This document shows, one piece after another, positions 62,359 to 64,000 of a stretch of DNA of 64,000 nt (within the stretch, counting starts at the first letter, position 1; the number at the start of each line of letters is the position of its first letter). Made by a program: the position numbers and the translations under genes. Origin of the DNA: Adiantum capillus-veneris. Taxonomy: Eukaryota > Streptophyta > Polypodiopsida > Polypodiales > Pteridaceae. The stretch spans positions 103,768,912 through 103,832,911 of the forward strand of contig CM043963.1 in NCBI GenBank assembly GCA_014529385.2, in the 5' to 3' direction. The notes below the pieces were generated by a model. The model had not been told where the DNA came from. It ran no database searches and worked only from the letters and a program-made list of their open reading frames with translations.

Positions 62359-62515
62359 CACTACAACATGTTATGCGCTTTTCGACGCTCAATATTTTGA
62401 CGCACCGTACCTTTCCACGCGCATTTTGATGGGCATACTCCGCATTGATACATACATGGTAATACACATGGCAATGCGTGTCGAAAGGTGCGTATTTCCA
62501 CGCATATATCGAGGG
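62359..62515 (+). repeat. CACTA terminus and subterminal repeats
   Basis: After CACTACAA come GC-richer motifs in both orientations: TTCGACGC, GACGCACCGTACCTTTCC, ACGCGCATTTTGATG, then GTGTCGAAAGGTGCGTA and CCACGCATATATCG. CGCACC-TTTC and its inverse GAAAGGTGCG recur. Such motifs are the transposase binding sites of this superfamily. Confidence 0.6.
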
Positions 62516-62627
62516 AAAACATTTTGGGGAAAAAAACCAAATCTGCGCATAGGCGATCATTTTTGCCTGCGAGCACGTGCACAGATCTAGCCTTCTTGGA
62601 AACCTGCAGCGCAGGTATTGTTCTCCA

Positions 62628-62715
62628 CCCCCCCCCCCCCCCCCCCCCCCCGCGCGTGCCCCTCTCCCTCTCTCTCTCTCTCTCTCTCAAGCTACATTGT
62701 GTGTGTGTGTGTGTA

Positions 62716-62799
<84 letters not shown>

Positions 62800-62855
62800 A
62801 ACTAGAGGTAGCTACAGAGATGGATAGAGAGAGAGGGAGGGAGAGCGGGGGGGGG

Positions 62856-62906
<51 letters not shown>

Positions 62907-62976
62907 TAGTAGATAGAGAAAGTAGTGGTGAAAGAGGTAGCTTAGCTGACCAATTGTGTGAAAAGGACAGAAACTC

Positions 62977-63021
<45 letters not shown>
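62628..63021. repeat. Cluster of simple repeats in CACTA
   Basis: In order: C24 (62628-62651), CG/CT runs, (GT)n (62698-62714), (GA)~37 (62722-62796), G12 with (GA)n (62847-62902), (CT)n (62976-63020). Confidence 0.95.
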
Positions 63022-63025
<4 letters not shown>

Positions 63026-63164
63026 CTAGAAGAAACTATGGAATTGAAAGAGGCAAAGGGGTTTTGCCCGCTACATGCATTCTCATGTACACTTGGGAGA
63101 GCAGGTATGTGTCAACCCATATAGGATTTGACCAATAAAGATGAGATTTTGACCCGGTGGTCCT

Positions 63165-63202
63165 GATCTCCGTACACCTCTGGACCAAGGTGTACGGAGA
63201 TC
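63165..63202. other. Perfect 15-bp inverted repeat hairpin
   Basis: GATCTCCGTACACCT at 63165-63179 and AGGTGTACGGAGATC at 63188-63202 pair perfectly around an 8-nt spacer. A T:G and two C:G pairs would extend the stem to 18. It lies between the repeats and tnp2. Confidence 0.95.
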
Positions 63203-63521
63203 GGGCAAGGCTAGAGAATGCGAGGTAGTTTACATTGTGAGGAGTATATATATTGAGACAACATTCATAATCATTGTAGATGGCAACGTCATCAACTAAC
63301 ATGGATGGAGAAAAATATTGCATGCTCGTGCACGCTCTGTAAGTAATCGTGTGCAGGCATAGGATATGTAATGAGCATGTGTATGGAGAGTTTGCTAGAG
63401 AAACAATAAAGAATCTATGATATGACTCCTACGGAACGGGCATTGATTTTCGTGACATAACACCTACATTTGAGAGAGAGAGAAAAAGGATTATGTGTGA
63501 AGCTCCAATCCGGAGCCAAGG

Positions 63522-64000
63522 ATGGAAGCAGAGGAGGGCTTACAGACACAAGACGACGGCATGGAGGAGATGCTGGATGCCTTTTTCCAGACAAGCGAGG
63601 AGAATGCTAACGAAGCAGCACCAGAAGACGTGCGCCTATCTCTTGAAGACATGTTGAGAAAGTTGGCACGTCAACCAATCTATGAAGGCACCAAAATATT
63701 TGTGCTTCGTACTTGTCTGTCGTTTTTGAATCTGTAGTCAGTGTACGGGTTGTCAAATGCAAGCGTCACTGCTTTGTTTAGGTACGTAACTCACAAAAGA
63801 GATTTTCCAATTGCAGGCCAGACGCAAAGCGACTATTGACCTCAGTTGGCTTGGACTATAACAAGATTCATGCATGTCCAAATGATTGCATTCTTTTTCG
63901 CAATGAATTCGCATATTGTCTGTCGTGTCCTAAGTGCGGAGCAATGCGCTACAAACAAGATGCAGTTGGCGAGTCAGTGCCAACTAAAGTGTAGCGGCAT
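63522..64000 (+). pseudogene. CACTA transposase tnp2, N-terminal part
   Basis: ATG 63522 opens an acidic start (DDGMEEMLDAFFQ), then LSLEDMLRKLARQPIYEG, and the Tnp2 block LSFLNL-x-SVYGLSN. TAG at 63735-63737 takes the place of Gln. Downstream, one frame over, are VGLDYNKIHACPNDC, CPKCGAMRYK and VPTKV, unmistakable Tnp2 phrases with their Cys pairs. The TAG at 63992-63994 follows VPTKV, where family members have Leu. A 35-bp GT...AG stretch (63782-63816) lies at the frame change. Tnp2 cuts the element out by binding its ends; this copy looks disabled. It is cut by the window edge. Confidence 0.85.

Larger units (their letters stand above)
62359..64000 (+). mobile_element. CACTA (En/Spm) transposon, left end
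   Basis: CACTACAACATG at 62359 is the family terminus; TAA before it may be half of a 3-bp target duplication. About 150 bp of subterminal repeats follow, then simple repeats, then the tnp2 start 1.16 kb in. The element runs off the window, so its right end and second gene are unseen. Confidence 0.7.

Overview
This window reads as intergenic DNA from a large plant nuclear genome. The supporting signs are Ty1/copia and Ty3/gypsy LTR retrotransposons primed by plant-type tRNAs, a CACTA (En/Spm) transposon, very long AG/CA/C/G simple-sequence tracts, AT-rich filler and no compact operon-like gene order. A seed-free plant such as a fern is my best guess, but it is an impression only. I see no rRNA, tRNA or CRISPR, and no host gene that looks intact.

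Layout. 1-10.7 kb: remains of a plus-strand LTR retroelement (a broken 3.4 kb coiled-coil/proline-rich ORF ending at a polypurine tract and LTR). A 5,207-bp minus-strand Copia element with 319-bp LTRs and a GTTAG target duplication splits that LTR. A gag start and a tRNA-Trp-type primer site follow the same LTR. 12.2-13.8 kb: two converging Gypsy integrase-region fragments. 18.6-20.7 kb: 5' end of another LTR element (tRNA-iMet primer site plus broken gag). 22.6-35.6 kb: a ~3.3-kb noncoding unit in three direct copies plus decayed and inverted fragments; a 1,583-bp solo LTR sits between copies two and three.

35.7-52 kb: nested insertions. A minus-strand Gypsy (gag and protease at 51.4-49.2 kb; RT end, RNase H and integrase at 37.4-35.8 kb) is interrupted by a plus-strand non-autonomous LTR element (37.4-48.6 kb). 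The 5' LTR of that element is itself interrupted by a ~6.3-kb element with GAGCGA-rich inverted ends. 55-56.8 kb: a degenerate histone-H3-fold gene, closest in feel to centromeric H3, with a duplicated 5' leader/intron and a family of five related hairpins. 62.36 kb to the end: the left end of a CACTA element (CACTACAA terminus, subterminal repeats, start of tnp2).

The coding remnants share one theme: nearly all in-frame stops sit where a C-to-T change would create them (CAG to TAG, CAA to TAA, CGA to TGA). This fits cytosine-methylation decay of silenced DNA. Nothing here looks like a working pathway; the genes relate to each other by insertion history rather than by function.
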